Part shown: positions 47,044 through 57,041 of the stretch, one piece after another
How the letters are laid out: every line of letters begins with the position of its first letter
How positions within the stretch are numbered: position 1 is the stretch's first letter
Assembly (NCBI GenBank): GCA_003955985.1
Contig: CP033784.1
Span: 1,612,001-1,676,000 of the forward strand
Direction of reading: 5' to 3'
Length of the DNA stretch: 64,000 nucleotides
DNA from: Corynebacterium jeikeium
GTDB lineage: Bacteria > Actinomycetota > Actinomycetes > Mycobacteriales > Mycobacteriaceae
The notes under the pieces: model-generated
What the model saw: only the letters and a program-made list of their open reading frames with translations
The model's database searches: none
Told to the model about the DNA's origin: nothing
Made by a program: the position numbers and the translations under genes

Positions 47044-48057
47044 TTAGTTGTTGTAGCCGTCGGCCGGGGCAGCCGACTCGCGAGAGTTCAGGTCGTCGAG
47101 CTGGGACTCCAGGAAGGTCTTCAGGCGGGTGCGGTACTCGCGCTCGAAGATGTGCAGCTCCTCGATGCGCCCCTCCAGAGCGGTCTGCTGCTCCTTGACG
47201 GTGGTCATGATCTCGTGGTGCTTGCGCTCTGCATCGTCCTGCAGCGCGGTTGCCTTCTGCTGCGCTGCGGTGATGGTGGCGTTAGAGCGAGCGTCTGCGT
47301 CGCTGATCATCTGCTCGCTGCGCTGGCGAGCGTCAGTGAGGGTCGACTCAGACTCGTTGCGGGCATCAGCCAACAGCTGCTCACTGCGCTCCTTGGCATC
47401 AGCCAAAGTTGCTTCTGCCTCATTGCGAGCGTTGGTGATAGTGCGCTCGGCCTCTTCATTGGCCTCTGCCACGGTGCGGTCAGCGTTTTCACGAGCCTCG
47501 GTGACAAGCTTGTTGGCCTCAGCGTCGGCGTCAGTGGTGACGCGATCAGCGGTGTCCTGAGCAGCCTGCAGGATACGAGCAGCGCGGAGGCTAACTTCCT
47601 GCGACTCGGTGCCGGTGCTTGCTGCAACTGCCTGCGGCTGCTCCGCAGCTGCGGAGGAAGCCTGCTGTGCAGAAGCCTCTGCCTCAGAAGCACGCTTCTC
47701 AAGAGCATCCAGACGATCCTGGTAGTGAGCCTCAATCTCCTGCTGCTGAGCGCTCAGGCGCTCGTTGTACTCAGCGCGCAGCTCCTGCTCAATTTCCTTG
47801 CGCAGCTTGTCCTCATCGACAGCCGGCGCCGCAGCGGCAGCACCGGAAGCAGCGTAGTCTGCGCCGCCACCCTGCTCTAGCTGACCTTCAAGGTCCTCAA
47901 CGCGCTGGCGCAGCTCAGCGTTTTCATCCTGGAGCTCACCCAGTGCGTCCTCTACGAGGTCGAGGAACTGATCGACCTCGTCCTCGTTGTAACCACGCTT
48001 GCCAATCGGAGGCTTGCTGAAAGCCACATTATGCACATCAGCCGGAGTCAACGGCAT
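47044..48057 (-). CDS. divIVA: DivIVA/Wag31 polar growth protein
   Basis: Coiled-coil protein that marks curved pole membranes and recruits the elongation machinery in corynebacteria. 337 residues from [33 protein letters not shown], the membrane-binding DivIVA N-domain; AGGGGA lies 8 bases before the ATG. The frame reaches 48075 but the inner start matches homologues. An Ala/Gly linker (about 65-85) is followed by long heptad coiled coil with about eight repeated blocks of the type [20 protein letters not shown]. It ends [17 protein letters not shown]. Confidence 0.96.
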   Translation of the reverse strand: MPLTPADVHNVAFSKPPIGKRGYNEDEVDQFLDLVEDALGELQDENAELRQRVEDLEGQLEQGGGADYAASGAAAAAPAVDEDKLRKEIEQELRAEYNERLSAQQQEIEAHYQDRLDALEKRASEAEASAQQASSAAAEQPQAVAASTGTESQEVSLRAARILQAAQDTADRVTTDADAEANKLVTEARENADRTVAEANEEAERTITNARNEAEATLADAKERSEQLLADARNESESTLTDARQRSEQMISDADARSNATITAAQQKATALQDDAERKHHEIMTTVKEQQTALEGRIEELHIFEREYRTRLKTFLESQLDDLNSRESAAPADGYNN

Positions 48058-48089
48058 GGTGAGTTCCCCTAACACTTTGAGCGGACAGT

Positions 48090-48107
48090 TCTTAAGAAAT
48101 CTTAAGA
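48090..48107. promoter_or_regulatory. Tandem TCTTAAGA palindromes upstream of divIVA
   Basis: TCTTAAGA at 48090-48097 and again at 48100-48107, two perfect 8-bp palindromes repeated with exactly 10-base period, 33 bases upstream of the divIVA start. One-helical-turn spacing suggests a protein-binding site in the leader or promoter. Confidence 0.45.
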
Positions 48108-48455
48108 GAATTATTTCCAGTAGTACTGTTTACCCGGCCAATCCTACCTGCTCTAGTCACAGTCCTCACCCCATTTATTTTGGGCAGGACTCTATCCCCC
48201 ACGTTCTAACCAATGGCAAAGTTCTAGTAAAACGTTAAACCTCGCCCTTACCCTGCACCTTTAGCCACAGAACTTTACCCCCGACACAATAAAAACCCAT
48301 TGGGGATTACATTCCCCAACGGGTTCCTATTATTGCCCCCGATTAACACCCCCGGTAGCAATTCAATGCCCGAGAACATCACATTCGGGACAGTCAAAAC
48401 AACACAGCTCCACCGAAATCCACATTGTGGACCCCAAGCAAACAGTTAGCGATAT
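48108..48455. other. Non-coding gap between divIVA and yggT
   Basis: About 350 bases, A/T-richer than the genes. It holds the divIVA promoter region on the minus strand and a terminator for the yggT transcript (48290-48335). No coding frame with a ribosome binding site was found. A short CAAT/ATTG-rich stretch near 48340-48420 shows nothing recognisable. Confidence 0.6.
48290..48335 (-). terminator. Rho-independent terminator after yggT
   Basis: AACCCGTTGGGGA pairs with TCCCCAATGGGTT (one G-T pair) with a TTTTTATTG run on the minus strand. It separates the yggT transcript from divIVA, which then needs its own promoter. Confidence 0.88.
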
Positions 48456-48755
48456 TTACACCACCGCGCCGAGAGCTACCTGCAGCACCATTCGCAGAAT
48501 CATAAGGATGAAGAACAAAACAAGCACAGACATGTCCACCATCACGTTGCCCATCGGCATAGGCGGGATGAGTCGGCGCAACAGCTTCACCGGCGGGTCG
48601 GTAATGACAAAAACAACTTCGCCAATCGACGAAAACACCCTGCCTGGTCGCCAAGAGCGAGAAAATGACTGAATCATTTCAATCACAATGCGAGCCAACA
48701 GCAGATAGGTGAAAAGCTTCAGCAGGATTAGCAGAACTAGCAGTAGTGAAGACAC
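48456..48755 (-). CDS. YggT-family membrane protein
   Basis: 99 residues with two membrane helices (about 4-26 and 73-95) and the family block DPPVKLLRRLIPPMPMGNVMVDMS between them. YggT proteins are conserved beside sepF and divIVA in Gram-positive bacteria and implicated in division or osmotic tolerance; no defined biochemical role. Preceded by sepF on the same strand at 63 bases. Confidence 0.92.
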   Translation of the reverse strand: MSSLLLVLLILLKLFTYLLLARIVIEMIQSFSRSWRPGRVFSSIGEVVFVITDPPVKLLRRLIPPMPMGNVMVDMSVLVLFFILMILRMVLQVALGAVV

Positions 48756-48818
48756 GAATAAACAGTCTAGCTAATTAATCGAAATACGAAACACTAACAA
48801 GCCATGCGAGCCGGCTGA

Positions 48819-49340
48819 CTAGCCGGACATCCGGTCGAACTGGCCCTCGTTGACATCGCAGCCATGCGGGTACAGGGTGAACACGGAGCCGTCAGCCTTG
48901 ATTCGACCGCGCAAACCGAAAACCAGTCCAGCAACGAAGTCGACATAGCGCTTAGCCTCAGATGGGTCAAGCTCACTCAGATCGAAGGTGACAATGTCAC
49001 CGTCGCGGAAGTGCGAACCGATGTCCGGAGCCTTGGAGTACTTGTCCTGGAAACCACTTTCCGGCTTGATGAAGACCTGCTCCGGTTCCTTGGTCTCAGC
49101 AACGGAGTGCAGGTTGCCGTAGCGGTAGTCCTCCTCGCGGGAGTTCACACTTGCAGCCTCACGTGGAGCCTCTTCGCGCAGCTCGTAGCGGTGACGCTCC
49201 GCACGACGCGAGTCGGCATAGGAGTCATCAAAACGCTCCTCGTCCCGGCGGTCAAACTCGTCGTAGTGCTCGTCGTAAGCCGCGTCATCAGTCGGGGTAA
49301 GACCGAAGAAATTTGAAACCCCACGGAAGAAATCAGCCAT
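48819..49340 (-). CDS. sepF: Cell division protein SepF
   Basis: 173 residues. N-terminal amphipathic membrane-binding helix MADFFRGVSNFFGL, an acidic/basic linker rich in Asp, Glu, Arg and Tyr (about 18-85), and the SepF core (about 88-173) with FIKPESGFQDKYSKAPDIGSHFRDGDIVTFDLSELDPSEAKRYVDFVAGLVFGLRG. SepF anchors FtsZ to the membrane and is essential in corynebacteria, which lack FtsA. Upstream is pgeF, 122 bases away; yggS is missing between them. Confidence 0.95.
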   Translation of the reverse strand: MADFFRGVSNFFGLTPTDDAAYDEHYDEFDRRDEERFDDSYADSRRAERHRYELREEAPREAASVNSREEDYRYGNLHSVAETKEPEQVFIKPESGFQDKYSKAPDIGSHFRDGDIVTFDLSELDPSEAKRYVDFVAGLVFGLRGRIKADGSVFTLYPHGCDVNEGQFDRMSG

Positions 49341-49462
49341 CTTCTGCTACGTCCTTCTTAGTGTGCGAATTTAAGTCTGTGCTACCCACAACCTACCGGC
49401 TGGGTTGGCAATATCGCATAGACACGCGCAAATTTGGCGCGCCAAAATTACAACTTTGAAAC

Positions 49463-50185
49463 TTAGCCCTGCTCAGGCAGGATTACGATGCCCGCCTGAC
49501 GGCCAGTCTTCCCCTCCCGCCGGTAGGAAAAGTACTGCTCATTGTCAATAGTGCAGCTGGGCTCGACATTGACATGCCGTACACCGAGGTCATAGAGCTG
49601 ACGCATCAGGCCGGCGCGCACGTCGACACCGGCAGTCCCCTGCTTCGTTCGCATCTTCGCTCCGGGCAAATGCTTATCGACGTCATCGGCCATCGACTCA
49701 GGCACCTCGTAATTGTGGCCAGAAGCCGCCGCACCGAGAAGCGCATGGATATTCTCGGGCGTGGCACCGAGCTCAATCATCTTCTCGACAGATTTACGAA
49801 CGATTCCGTTGCGGGCACCGGTCCGCCCTGCGTGTACCGCAGCGGCGACACCCGCATAATCGTCGGAAAGCAAGACGGGAACGCAATCGGCAACGAGCAC
49901 TACCAGCGCGAGACCCGGCGTGGTCGTGACGATGGCGTCGGTAGCCGAGACAGGCTCAGTTTGTGGTTCGTTGACGACGGTGACCGTGTTGGTGTGAAGC
50001 TGCTCCATGTAGACGAAGCGGGCACGGTCGATTCCCAGAGAATCGGCCAAGCGCTGGCGGTTGCGTTCGACTGCGGACGGGTCATCGCCGACATGATCTC
50101 CAAGATTGAAGGAATCATATGGTGGCAGCGAAAACCCGCCGCGCCGATTCGTCAGAATTTTTCGGCTGCGGCGGGATTCAGTCAT
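49463..50185 (-). CDS. pgeF: Purine nucleoside phosphorylase / peptidoglycan editing factor PgeF (YfiH, DUF152)
   Basis: 240 residues. Multicopper-like DUF152 fold: QLHTNTVTVV, VLVADCVPVLLSD (metal Cys), AAVHAGRTGARNGIV (metal His) and GAAASGHNYEVP. Members act as purine nucleoside phosphorylase/deaminase in vitro and keep L-Ala at position one of the muropeptide stem in E. coli. Starts 6 bases after the ftsZ stop, so it is the second gene of that transcript. Confidence 0.93.
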   Translation of the reverse strand: MTESRRSRKILTNRRGGFSLPPYDSFNLGDHVGDDPSAVERNRQRLADSLGIDRARFVYMEQLHTNTVTVVNEPQTEPVSATDAIVTTTPGLALVVLVADCVPVLLSDDYAGVAAAVHAGRTGARNGIVRKSVEKMIELGATPENIHALLGAAASGHNYEVPESMADDVDKHLPGAKMRTKQGTAGVDVRAGLMRQLYDLGVRHVNVEPSCTIDNEQYFSYRREGKTGRQAGIVILPEQG

Positions 50186-50191
50186 GATTTC

Positions 50192-51499
50192 TTAGAAGCC
50201 CCACTCCGGCAGGTCACTGGAAGCCTGGTAGCCGCCACGACGGTCGTCGCGGTCATCGCGGTGAGCACCACGGTAGTTGCGGTTTTCCTGCGTACGCGGT
50301 GTCGGGTTATCGGTGAACAGACCACCGCTGTTCGGGTTGGTGCGCGGGACAAAGCGGTCGCGATCCTCACGCTCGCGTGGCTGTGCGACCGGGCGCTCTT
50401 CCTCCGCACGCGGGGCCGGAGCGCCGAGGTTGTCACCGCCCGGCAGTGCGCTGCCCTGTCGCGGTGCCTGCTCAGCGGCCGGACGCGCCTCGGCATCCTG
50501 TGCAGCCGGACGTGCAGCGGCACCTGTGGCTGGCTTGTCCAGCGGGTTGCCGTTACCCTGCTCAAAACCGGTAGCAATCACAGTGACGCGAACTTCGTCA
50601 CCGAGGTTGTCGTCGATGATGGTACCGAAGATGATGTTGGCATCCGGATCAGCCTTTTCCTCCACGATGGACGCGGCGGCGTTGACCTCCATCAGGCCCA
50701 GGTCGGAGCCACCGGCGACGGAAATAAGCACACCCTGTGCACCATCCATGGTGGACTCCAGCAGCGGGGAGTTAATGGCCTGAGTAGCGGCGTTCATCAC
50801 ACGGTCGTCGCCGCGCGCGGAGCCAACGCCCATCAGAGCCGAGCCAGCCTCAGCCATTACCGAGCGGACGTCGGCGAAGTCGACGTTAATCATGCCCGGA
50901 ATGGTAATCAGGTCAGTAATACCCTGGACACCGTTGTAAAGAATCTCGTCAGCAAAGCGGAACGCGTCCATCATGGACAGATCCTGTTCACCAATCTGCA
51001 GCAGACGCTGGTTCGGAATGGTGATAAGGGTGTCACAGACCTCCTTGAGGGTTTCAATGCCCTCGGCGGCCTGGCGCGCACGGCGCTTGCCCTCGAAGTC
51101 GAACGGCTTGGTTACCACGCCGACGGTCAGGGCACCGGACTTCTTGGCGATGCTCGCGACAACCGGAGCTGCACCGGTACCGGTTCCACCGCCCTCACCT
51201 GCGGTAACGAAGACCATGTCGGCGCCCTTGAGGGTCTCTTCAATCTCGTCCTTGTGGTCTTCCGCGGAAGTGCGGCCAACCTCGGGGTTAGCGCCAGCTC
51301 CCAGGCCACGAGTTGCCTCACGCCCGATGTCGAGCTTGACATCAGCGTCGGAGAACATCAGGGCCTGCGAGTCGGTGTTGACTGCGATAAATTCGACACC
51401 CTTCAGCCCCTCCTCGATCATGCGGTTGACAGCATTGACGCCACCGCCGCCGACACCGACGACTTTGATAACGGCGAGGTAGTTATTCGGGGAGGTCAT
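50192..51499 (-). CDS. ftsZ: Cell division GTPase FtsZ
   Basis: Tubulin-like protein forming the division ring. 435 residues. GTP-binding [16 protein letters not shown] (13-28), tubulin signature GGGTGTG (103-109) and synergy loop [11 protein letters not shown]. After about 315 a long linker rich in Ala, Pro, Arg, Glu and Asp ([30 protein letters not shown]) leads to a C-terminal peptide ending DLPEWGF that should bind SepF. The gene is preceded by a 268-base gap after ftsQ, where its own promoters should lie. Confidence 0.97.
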   Translation of the reverse strand: MTSPNNYLAVIKVVGVGGGGVNAVNRMIEEGLKGVEFIAVNTDSQALMFSDADVKLDIGREATRGLGAGANPEVGRTSAEDHKDEIEETLKGADMVFVTAGEGGGTGTGAAPVVASIAKKSGALTVGVVTKPFDFEGKRRARQAAEGIETLKEVCDTLITIPNQRLLQIGEQDLSMMDAFRFADEILYNGVQGITDLITIPGMINVDFADVRSVMAEAGSALMGVGSARGDDRVMNAATQAINSPLLESTMDGAQGVLISVAGGSDLGLMEVNAAASIVEEKADPDANIIFGTIIDDNLGDEVRVTVIATGFEQGNGNPLDKPATGAAARPAAQDAEARPAAEQAPRQGSALPGGDNLGAPAPRAEEERPVAQPREREDRDRFVPRTNPNSGGLFTDNPTPRTQENRNYRGAHRDDRDDRRGGYQASSDLPEWGF

Positions 51500-51767
51500 T
51501 GCGCGTTTCTCGCCCTTTCCTATAGGTCCTAAATAATTTCATCTAGCCACGTTGCACATGGGCCACACGACAGCATTGGCACTGCCGGGCGGTACAGCTC
51601 TCCATGACACCGCACGGAAGAAGTGCATCATGGCCGAAAAGCTGTTGACCCCATTGTGGTCGAAAACTGCAAATAATTCAGCGACCTTTTAGCGCGTGTC
51701 GCGACCTTAAACCTGCACTTGAGGGATAGTGTTTAGCCACAGAAATCACTCCAGGCACCACCATTCT
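51500..51767 (-). promoter_or_regulatory. ftsQ-ftsZ intergenic region, probable ftsZ promoters
   Basis: 268 non-coding bases upstream of ftsZ on the minus strand. Such gaps carry several ftsZ promoters in corynebacteria. I could not assign a definite -10/-35 pair by eye; no terminator is evident. Confidence 0.4.
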
Positions 51768-52544
51768 CTACTCTCCCTTAGCAGCGGGTAGTCGGGGGTT
51801 GGAGACATTCCAAATCTTCTCGCCACGGTTCAACACAATCTCCGTCGCGCGTGCCTTTTCTGCCGCATTATCCGAGGACCCGAAGTACACCTCGTATCCA
51901 TCGGTCAGAAATAGCTTGATTTCTGCCTCGGAAGGCGCACTAATCCGCTCCACACGGTGCGCGACGGGCTCCGGCAACGCCTTGACGACGTTCAAAACCG
52001 CCTTGATAACGCGCGGTTCGGGGTCAACTTTGCCGTCTGTTGGCTCATCCACACGAGGTGCATCAACAACCTCAATGACACCCGGCGGCGGGGCTGCCGT
52101 GACGAACTCCTGACCATTTGCGGAAAAAAGGTGCTCTCCGTCAGTGGCACGGACAAACACCACCGGGGTGAATTCCCGTACCGAAATAGTCACGCCCTGC
52201 GGCCACGAACGACTGACCGTCACGCTATCGACCCACGGCTGCCCCGCCACGGAGCGCGCTGAGGCATCCGTGTCCAAGCGAATGAGCTTTTGATTCTCGG
52301 AGATACCACTGGCCTCGACAATCGCGTCTTTATCCCCGTGGACGACGCCCTCAACATCGATGTTTTTCACAACCAGCCACGGCGAAAACCACACCACCGC
52401 TGCAACGATGGCGATAATCGCGACCAGGCCACCGCCGATGAGCCAGCCGCGTCGCGGGGCGCGCGCTGAACGCCGACGCCGCGACGCTGTTGTGCCCCGG
52501 CCTGCACCATCGGTCTGCTGAGATTGCTTTCGGCTGGTTTTCAC
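51768..52544 (-). CDS. ftsQ: Cell division protein FtsQ
   Basis: 258 residues from GTG 52544, five bases after the murC stop; a longer open frame to 52607 would overlap murC. Basic cytoplasmic N-terminus, one membrane helix (about 35-55; WLIGGGLVAIIAIVAAVVWFS), then the POTRA domain (VVKNIDVEGVVHGDKDAIVEASGI) and the FtsQ beta domain. It bridges cytoplasmic and outer parts of the divisome. GGTGGAG precedes the GTG by about 10 bases. Confidence 0.92.
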   Translation of the reverse strand: MKTSRKQSQQTDGAGRGTTASRRRRSARAPRRGWLIGGGLVAIIAIVAAVVWFSPWLVVKNIDVEGVVHGDKDAIVEASGISENQKLIRLDTDASARSVAGQPWVDSVTVSRSWPQGVTISVREFTPVVFVRATDGEHLFSANGQEFVTAAPPPGVIEVVDAPRVDEPTDGKVDPEPRVIKAVLNVVKALPEPVAHRVERISAPSEAEIKLFLTDGYEVYFGSSDNAAEKARATEIVLNRGEKIWNVSNPRLPAAKGE

Positions 52545-52548
52545 AGTG

Positions 52549-54042
52549 CTACGACTCCACCTGTTCGTCGTTGTCTCCGCTGAGCTCGCGCACGATTTCG
52601 TCGGCAAGCATCGTCACAGAGCCAGCGCCGATGGTCAGAATGACATCGTGCGGTTCGGCGATTTCGCGAACGCGAGCCGGGACGCTGGTGAAATGCGGCT
52701 CATACATCACAGGGATGGTCATTTTGTTGGCAATGAGCGCGCCGTCGACGCCCGGCAGTGGCTCCTCGCGGGCGCCGAAGACATCGAGCAATACGGCCTT
52801 GTCCGCCAGAGACAGGGCGGCAGCGAACTCGTCGGCAAAGTTGCGAGTACGCGAGTACAAGTGAGGCTGGAACACAGCGATGACCTTGCCACGACCGGCC
52901 TCGGTGACCAACTCCCGAGCTGCGCCCAGAACTGCGGAGACCTCGGTCGGGTGATGCGCGTAGTCGTCGTAGATACGAGCACCAACAAATGGCCCCTCGC
53001 CGATACTGCCGTGGTAGTCAAAGCGGCGACGAACACCGGTGAATTCACCGAGACCGCGCGCCATACGCCCCAAATCTGCCCCGACGCAGTCGCCACCGAC
53101 CATTGCAGCCAGCGCGTTGAGCGCCATGTGACGGCCGGGCTGATGAAGTTCAAACCTCACCGATGTCGAGCCAACAGTGGCCTCCACGCGGGCACCACCA
53201 CCGACCGGAGTCCAGCCGTGCAAAACGGCACCGACCGGCAGCGTCGGGTGTTGAGCCAAGGCTTCTTCCCCACCATAAGCCAGCACGTTAATGCCGCGCT
53301 CCACCGCGCGCTCGCCCAATGCGGCCGCATGCGGATCCTCAGCACAGATGACCAGATGACCGCCATCCTTAATGCGCTCTGCAAAAGCGTCAAAGACGGC
53401 GTAGTAGGTCTCGTCGTCACCGAAAAAGTCAAGGTGATCGGGCTCGATGTTGGTAATTACGGCCACTTCCGGCTGGTAGGTCAACAGCGAGGCATCCGAC
53501 TCATCGGCCTCAGCAACAAAGACATCGCCACTGCCCTGGTGAGCATTGACACCGGCCTTGCTCATCAGACCGCCAACGGCAAAAGACGGATCCAAACCAG
53601 CTGCCTGCAAAGCCGCGACGGTCATCGACGTAGTCGAGGTCTTGCCGTGAGTACCGGCGATCAGGAGAGCCTTGGAGTCCTGCATCAACAGCGCTAACAC
53701 ATCGGAGCGCTTGAGCACCGGAATGTCCAGCTCATGTGCACCGGCCAGCTCCGGATTCGTCTTCGGGATAGCAGCGAAGGAAATGACCACTGCGTCCGGC
53801 AGCTCTCCCTCGCCAGCAAGCTCAAGATTCGCACGGTCATGGCCAATGGCGATGGTGGCTCCCATCGCACGTAGTCCCACCACCGCGCGGGACTCCTTGA
53901 CATCGGAACCGGTAACACGAATGCCACGAGCCAACAGGATGCGAGCGATACCGGACATACCGGCACCGCCAATGCCAATCATGTGGACACTTGCGGGCAG
54001 CTCTCCCGTTACCGGCTGAAAGTCATCGAAATTAACGTTCAT
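52549..54042 (-). CDS. murC: UDP-N-acetylmuramate-L-alanine ligase
   Basis: Adds L-Ala to UDP-MurNAc. 497 residues. N-terminal Rossmann GIGGAGMSGIARIL, ATP loop GTHGKTSTT, EADESDAS, and NIEPDHLDFFGDD in the Mur ligase central domain, with C-terminal YDDYAHHPTEV. Sits between murG (13 bases before) and ftsQ (immediately after), the standard order. Confidence 0.97.
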   Translation of the reverse strand: MNVNFDDFQPVTGELPASVHMIGIGGAGMSGIARILLARGIRVTGSDVKESRAVVGLRAMGATIAIGHDRANLELAGEGELPDAVVISFAAIPKTNPELAGAHELDIPVLKRSDVLALLMQDSKALLIAGTHGKTSTTSMTVAALQAAGLDPSFAVGGLMSKAGVNAHQGSGDVFVAEADESDASLLTYQPEVAVITNIEPDHLDFFGDDETYYAVFDAFAERIKDGGHLVICAEDPHAAALGERAVERGINVLAYGGEEALAQHPTLPVGAVLHGWTPVGGGARVEATVGSTSVRFELHQPGRHMALNALAAMVGGDCVGADLGRMARGLGEFTGVRRRFDYHGSIGEGPFVGARIYDDYAHHPTEVSAVLGAARELVTEAGRGKVIAVFQPHLYSRTRNFADEFAAALSLADKAVLLDVFGAREEPLPGVDGALIANKMTIPVMYEPHFTSVPARVREIAEPHDVILTIGAGSVTMLADEIVRELSGDNDEQVES

Positions 54043-54055
54043 GTTTATGCTCGCT

Positions 54056-55228
54056 TTACTTCTTAGAGTTCACAGCCGCAGACAGCACCCGACGGGCAAT
54101 GTTCTCCGCAGCGTTACCATGTCCAATGTTGGCCAGGGCGCGGCGCCCGTCGGCAAGCTTTTCTGGGGACGTGACCAGCGGAATCACGATATCCGAAACT
54201 GATGCCGCAGTCAGCGACTCGTCGGCGATGAGAATACCGCCACCAGCATCGATGACATCGGTGGCGTTGAGCGCCTGTTCCCCATTTCCGTGTGGCAGCG
54301 GTACATACACCGCAGGCAAGCCGACAGCTGAGACTTCAGCCACCGTCATCGCACCGGAACGGCACAAAATCAGGTCGGCGGCGGAGTACGCCAGATCCAT
54401 CCGGTCGATGTACGGCACAGCGACATAGGGGGCGTCCTCGCGGATAGCCTCGACCTCGACGTGATTCTTCTTGCCGTAGGCATGCAGTACAGATACACCG
54501 GCGTTGGCGAGCTCTGCGGCTGCACCGGTAACAGCTTCGTTGATGGAACGTGCCCCCTGCGAACCACCGGTGACAAAGAGCACCGGTCCCTCCTGCGGTA
54601 AACCGAAGAACTCGCGGGCTTCGGCACGCTTGGCATCGCGGTCCAACGCCGCGAGGCTGGCACGCACGGGATTGCCGACGACCTCGGCCTTCAGGCCAGA
54701 GCCAGTCACGGCGGCCAAACCGACGCCCCCGAGTGCGACACCGAGCTTATTGGCCAGGCCCGCACGGGCGTTGGCCTCGTGAACCAGGAACGGAATCTTC
54801 TTCCCCGCACGGCACGCCATGTAGGCCGGTGCCGATACGTAGCCGCCAAAACCGATGACCGCATCAGCGTCGATACGCTTGAAAACCTTGCGGGTCTCAC
54901 GCACCGCACGAGCGACGTTGAGAGGCAGCTTGAACAAATCCGCAGTCGGCTTGCGCGGCACCGGCACTGGCGGAATCAGCTCCAGGTCATAGCCTCGCGC
55001 CGGTACGAGGGTCGACTCCAACCCCCGATTCGTACCGAGTGCAATGACGCGGGCTTCCGGCTGCAGGTTCAAAATCGCATCCGCCACAGCCAATGCGGGT
55101 TCGATATGGCCAGCCGTACCACCGCCGGCCACCACAATGGTCGGAGCAGAGCCATCTTCCTTGAGAAACTGCTCAGACTCCGAAGCGCCTTTCGCCCCAG
55201 CGGCTGCGCCCAGATTCTTGTCTGCCAT
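54056..55228 (-). CDS. murG: Undecaprenyl-PP-MurNAc-pentapeptide GlcNAc transferase
   Basis: Makes lipid II from lipid I. 390 residues from ATG 55228. GT28 fold with [18 protein letters not shown] (G loop), [43 protein letters not shown] and [33 protein letters not shown]. The same frame stays open upstream to 55630 inside the FtsW tail, but that part has no homology. A 28-residue Ala/Gly/Glu N-terminal leader precedes the core. Starts 4 bases after ftsW. Confidence 0.96.
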   Translation of the reverse strand: MADKNLGAAAGAKGASESEQFLKEDGSAPTIVVAGGGTAGHIEPALAVADAILNLQPEARVIALGTNRGLESTLVPARGYDLELIPPVPVPRKPTADLFKLPLNVARAVRETRKVFKRIDADAVIGFGGYVSAPAYMACRAGKKIPFLVHEANARAGLANKLGVALGGVGLAAVTGSGLKAEVVGNPVRASLAALDRDAKRAEAREFFGLPQEGPVLFVTGGSQGARSINEAVTGAAAELANAGVSVLHAYGKKNHVEVEAIREDAPYVAVPYIDRMDLAYSAADLILCRSGAMTVAEVSAVGLPAVYVPLPHGNGEQALNATDVIDAGGGILIADESLTAASVSDIVIPLVTSPEKLADGRRALANIGHGNAAENIARRVLSAAVNSKK

Positions 55229-55232
55229 GGTG

Positions 55233-57041
55233 TTATCGATTCCTCCTCCGCGGTGCTGAACCGCCGTTCCTATTGTTTCGGCCCGGGCGCTGGCGCGAAC
55301 GCGACTGTCCGCCACGGCCTTCGCCCCGAATCCTACTGCCCCGGCCTGAGCTTGACGACGACCAGGAGCCCTGTGACCGTCCAGCCCGCGGCGACCTCGC
55401 CGTAAATCCCCGCGTCCGTCCGTTGTCACTACGAGGGGAATAATCCACTTCGCGGCCACGAACGCTGCCCGAATTTCCGGAGCTGCCGGAGGTTCGGGAG
55501 CCACGCTGCGGGGCGGCACCTCGACCACTGCGGCTGCCTCCACTACGGCCGGCCCGATTGGGTCGGTCAGCTCGGCCACTGTAGGTTTCCCGCACCTGCG
55601 CTCCCTCGCCACGAGGAGTACGCGCTCCACTGGTCACCACGGGAGGACCGAAGCGTTGCGGATCGCGATGGGCACGCACCTTCGGCGCGTGGCGACGCGA
55701 TTCGTCATATGGGATTGGCTCCGGAATACCCAGGAACCTGTCCAGCCCCGGACGTCCCGAAGTCTGCATTGCAGAGACTGCTTCCGATTCGTGGCGGGCA
55801 CATGTGGCCAGCAGACCCATCGAGAACAACGTCACCATCGCCGATGTACCACCGGCGGAAATCAGCGGCAGCTGCAGACCAGTCACTGGCAACGCACCAA
55901 CGACGTAGCCGATGTTGATGAAAGCCTGCACCACGGTTGCAGCAGTAATCGTGCCCGCGAGCAGACGGAGAAACGGATCGTTCTGACGACCGGCGATACG
56001 AAGTCCCACCCAGCCGAGCGCTGCGTAGAGCAAAATAACCATCAGCGCGCCGAGGAAACCAGTCTCCTCACCGATAATGGCGAAAATGAAGTCATTCTTC
56101 GCCTCCGGTAGGTATCCCCACTTCGCGCTCGACTGACCGAGACCGACACCGGTGAGAGATCCGTCGGCAAGCGAAAGAAAGCCCTGGTAGGACTGGTAGG
56201 CATCGCCCTGCACGTCGTTGAAGTTACCAAGCAGCGAGTCCAAGTAGACCCTGATTCGAGCCGAACGGAAACCCGCGGTGACGGTGAAGATCACCAGGGC
56301 GAACGCCGCAGCGGCAAGCAGCCCGGTGATGAATACGCGCGGCAGGCCAGCGAACCACGCCAACGCCACCACGACAAACGCCATAGAAGCAACCATGCCG
56401 AGGTCACGCTGCAGCATCACCAGTGCCAATACCACGAAGCTGACCGCACCGAACAGCCCGAACAAATCGGTATAGGACACAGCAGTGCGGACCTTTTCAG
56501 CCAGCAGCTTCGAACCCCACAGTGCCAGCGCAATTTTCGCGATTTCTGATGGCTGCATGGTGATACCACCAATACTCAGCCACGAACGCGCACCGGTTTC
56601 CTCCAGGCCGATGCCGATACCGGGGATAATCACCAAAACCAGCAGCACAAAGGACAAAATCAGCGCTGCTGTCGATAGCGAGCGAATCAATTCCACCCGC
56701 ATTCGCAGCACGATCCACATGGAGATAAGACCCGCCACCACCATGACCAGCTGACGGATGAACACCGACCACACGCTGCCCGAGTCGTTACCCGCGATGG
56801 CCATGGATGCCGACAGCACCATCACCAGGCCTATCGACGTCAGCAGCGCGACGATGATCATCAGTAGGTGGTAGTCGAACAGCGGACGCGACTTCCAGTC
56901 GTTGAAACGCTCCACCCACGCCGGCCGTTCTCGAGCACTAGAGCTTGACGACGAAGGCCGCTGTGAACTGGTAGCCTTCGTCCCCTTTTGTGCCGTCGCG
57001 GCGCTAGCGCTTAAATTACGAGCCTTGCGGGAGTTATCCAT
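55233..57041 (-). CDS. ftsW: Lipid II polymerase FtsW with long basic C-terminal tail
   Basis: SEDS-family glycosyltransferase for septal peptidoglycan. 602 residues: a Ser/Arg-rich cytoplasmic N-terminus (1-52), about ten membrane helices (55-415) with [48 protein letters not shown] (containing the catalytic Asp of the family) and [18 protein letters not shown]. From about 417 a 185-residue cytoplasmic tail very rich in Arg, Gly and Ser follows ([21 protein letters not shown]...[14 protein letters not shown]), much longer than in E. coli. Start overlaps the murD stop. Confidence 0.95.
   Translation of the reverse strand: MDNSRKARNLSASAATAQKGTKATSSQRPSSSSSSARERPAWVERFNDWKSRPLFDYHLLMIIVALLTSIGLVMVLSASMAIAGNDSGSVWSVFIRQLVMVVAGLISMWIVLRMRVELIRSLSTAALILSFVLLVLVIIPGIGIGLEETGARSWLSIGGITMQPSEIAKIALALWGSKLLAEKVRTAVSYTDLFGLFGAVSFVVLALVMLQRDLGMVASMAFVVVALAWFAGLPRVFITGLLAAAAFALVIFTVTAGFRSARIRVYLDSLLGNFNDVQGDAYQSYQGFLSLADGSLTGVGLGQSSAKWGYLPEAKNDFIFAIIGEETGFLGALMVILLYAALGWVGLRIAGRQNDPFLRLLAGTITAATVVQAFINIGYVVGALPVTGLQLPLISAGGTSAMVTLFSMGLLATCARHESEAVSAMQTSGRPGLDRFLGIPEPIPYDESRRHAPKVRAHRDPQRFGPPVVTSGARTPRGEGAQVRETYSGRADRPNRAGRSGGSRSGRGAAPQRGSRTSGSSGNSGSVRGREVDYSPRSDNGRTRGFTARSPRAGRSQGSWSSSSSGRGSRIRGEGRGGQSRSRQRPGRNNRNGGSAPRRRNR

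Noticed and set aside
49574..51532. 652-codon open frame opposite pgeF and ftsZ
   Set aside because: Shadow of two certain genes; amino-acid composition not protein-like.
55229..55630. Possible 134-residue N-terminal extension of MurG
   Set aside because: Overlaps the FtsW tail, has no homology, and an ATG fitting MurG homologues lies at 55228.
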